A stretch of DNA of 64,000 nt from a bacterium (GTDB lineage Bacteria > Bdellovibrionota_B > Oligoflexia > Silvanigrellales > Silvanigrellaceae), in contig RGDM01000002.1 in the NCBI GenBank assembly GCA_009918675.1, forward strand, positions 47,052 through 111,051, written 5' to 3'. Positions 63,301 through 64,000 of this stretch are shown piece after piece (within the stretch, counting starts at the first letter, position 1; the number at the start of each line of letters is the position of its first letter). The translations under genes were made by a program, and so were the position numbers. The notes beneath the pieces were generated by a model. It saw only the letters and a program-made list of their open reading frames with translations, was not told where the DNA came from and did no database searches.

Positions 63301-63374
63301 GGCTTTTGAACAGGCGATTTGCGAGAAAAAAAAGCCCGTCATTTCCTCAATTTTTCTCAAACAAATAGCGAGGC

Positions 63375-63401
63375 AAAAAAAAACCTCGACCGACGCCGAG
63401 G
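63375..63401 (-). terminator. Rho-independent terminator of tRNA-Lys
   Basis: On the minus strand CCTCG-(8 bases)-CGAGG is followed by nine T residues, beginning eight bases past the tRNA-Lys CCA end. Confidence 0.88.
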
Positions 63402-63408
63402 TAATGAA

Positions 63409-63484
63409 TGGTGAGCCCGCCCGGACTCGAACCGGGGACCAAAAGATTAAAAGTCTTTTGCTCTACCAACTGAGCTACGAGCCC
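63409..63484 (-). tRNA. tRNA-Lys (anticodon UUU)
   Basis: Minus-strand cloverleaf: acceptor GGGCTCG/CGGGCTC (two G-U pairs), D-stem GCTC/GAGC, anticodon stem AAAGA/TCTTT with loop CTTTTAA (anticodon TTT), T-arm CCCGG-TTCGAGT-CCGGG, discriminator A and encoded CCA. It has its own terminator and so is a single-gene transcript. Confidence 0.97.
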
Positions 63485-63647
63485 CACCAGAAGCCCGTAC
63501 CTAATATCACGGCAAGCCCATGTCAACAGAACTTTGGCCTAATTTTGAATAATATTTCGTGTTATAAAATGGAGGTCGAGAATTTCATCATCTGCGAATT
63601 CCCCTGCATTTTTTTCAACAAGGAACTTCAAACCAGGACAGCGAGAA

Positions 63648-63902
63648 ATGAGCTTAAAGGACATGCACGACAAGCTACTCTTAAAAGATCTGAGGTGGCA
63701 ATCAGGAGGCCTCATAGCGCTTTATACCATTACAGGAGCACTGGCCGTTCTCATTGGTGGAACAATCTGCGAAAGGGCTGGACTCTACTTGGTGGGAACG
63801 GGTGGATTTTTGCTTGGCATGAGTTTGGAGAAATTCGCCACTCGACAAATCCGAAGAGTGGCAAGACATCTTGCCGAGCAGCAAAAGCAACTTCTTCAGT
63901 AG
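63648..63902 (+). CDS. small membrane hypothetical protein
   Basis: 84 residues. Two hydrophobic segments at about 20-40 (GLIALYTITGALAVLIGGTI) and 44-60 (GLYLVGTGGFLLGMSLE) form a likely membrane hairpin; the C-terminus is a basic, Gln-rich helix (RRVARHLAEQQKQLLQ). No family recognised. AGGA lies about ten bases before the ATG. The 98 bases from here to the window end show nothing I can support. Confidence 0.55.
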   Translation: MSLKDMHDKLLLKDLRWQSGGLIALYTITGALAVLIGGTICERAGLYLVGTGGFLLGMSLEKFATRQIRRVARHLAEQQKQLLQ

Positions 63903-64000
63903 AATTGTCCAGTCACCAATGCGCATCTGCAGAAAGTTGCTTCGACAAAAAGCTAACTTAAATCATTCATGGAACCAGGCGATGTATGATAAGATAAAAA

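Noticed and set aside
63404..63961. 185-codon plus-strand open frame
   Set aside because: It runs through tRNA-Lys and overlaps the small membrane protein gene in another frame; composition is not protein-like.

Overview
The window reads as a dense stretch of chromosome from a diderm (LPS-bearing) bacterium of roughly 45-50% GC. Evidence for an outer membrane is LptD, a TamB/AsmA-like protein, several lipoproteins, small predicted outer-membrane proteins and a heptosyltransferase-type enzyme. The mix (fused GlyQS, stand-alone RlmK, R3H protein, RodZ-like protein with a very long linker, many small exported proteins of no known family, frequent GTG/TTG starts) suggests a delta-proteobacterial or Bdellovibrionota/Oligoflexia-type organism. 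That placement is inference from gene content; no rRNA is present. I see no insertion sequence, prophage, CRISPR array or attachment site.

Layout. 1-2.7 kb: TamB/AsmA-like gene (cut by the window edge) behind a small repeat-like protein. 2.8-7.9 kb: accD-folC-lptD, coupled by overlapping stop/start codons, converging on murA (7.9-9.3 kb). 9.3-11.2 kb: tRNA-Val and two unrecognised genes. 11.4-19.6 kb: cell-envelope stretch with an L,D-transpeptidase, a bitopic protein, a matrixin-type lipoprotein protease, RlmK, two lipoproteins and an M3 peptidase. 19.6-24.8 kb: rpsO, then a five-gene run ribD / inactive tyrosine-recombinase-like protein / Ser-Thr kinase / BtuF-like protein / secreted nuclease. 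24.8-29.7 kb: uvrC head-to-head with an R3H-RGG protein gene, then a ComEC-like membrane protein. 30-37.4 kb: ftsK-TPR lipoprotein-rodZ-like-ligA on the minus strand. 37.5-41.6 kb: EI24 protein-UbiA prenyltransferase-leuS. 41.7-43.9 kb: maeB. 44.1-50.2 kb: a six-gene coupled minus-strand operon containing a type III polyketide synthase, a GT9 glycosyltransferase and a GNAT enzyme, beside rnhA. 50.3-61.3 kb: glyQS-ribF-sixA-ppk-ppx and a large exported protein. 61.5-64 kb: rpmI-rplT-tRNA-Pro-rplS, tRNA-Lys and small proteins.

Most genes are housekeeping: translation (leuS, glyQS, rpsO, rplS, rplT, rpmI, three tRNAs), envelope building, DNA repair and replication, riboflavin/FAD, folate and polyphosphate metabolism. 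The most unusual content is (a) a MurA homologue lacking both the substrate-binding Lys and the catalytic Cys of the classical enzyme, (b) a recombinase-fold protein stripped of nearly all catalytic residues and translationally coupled to a kinase, (c) the type III polyketide synthase operon with outer-membrane-like partners, and (d) the RGG-repeat R3H RNA-binding protein. Several leader hairpins (ppk, ligA, upstream of the L,D-transpeptidase) look regulatory. All family assignments come from motif recognition by eye; no database search was possible.
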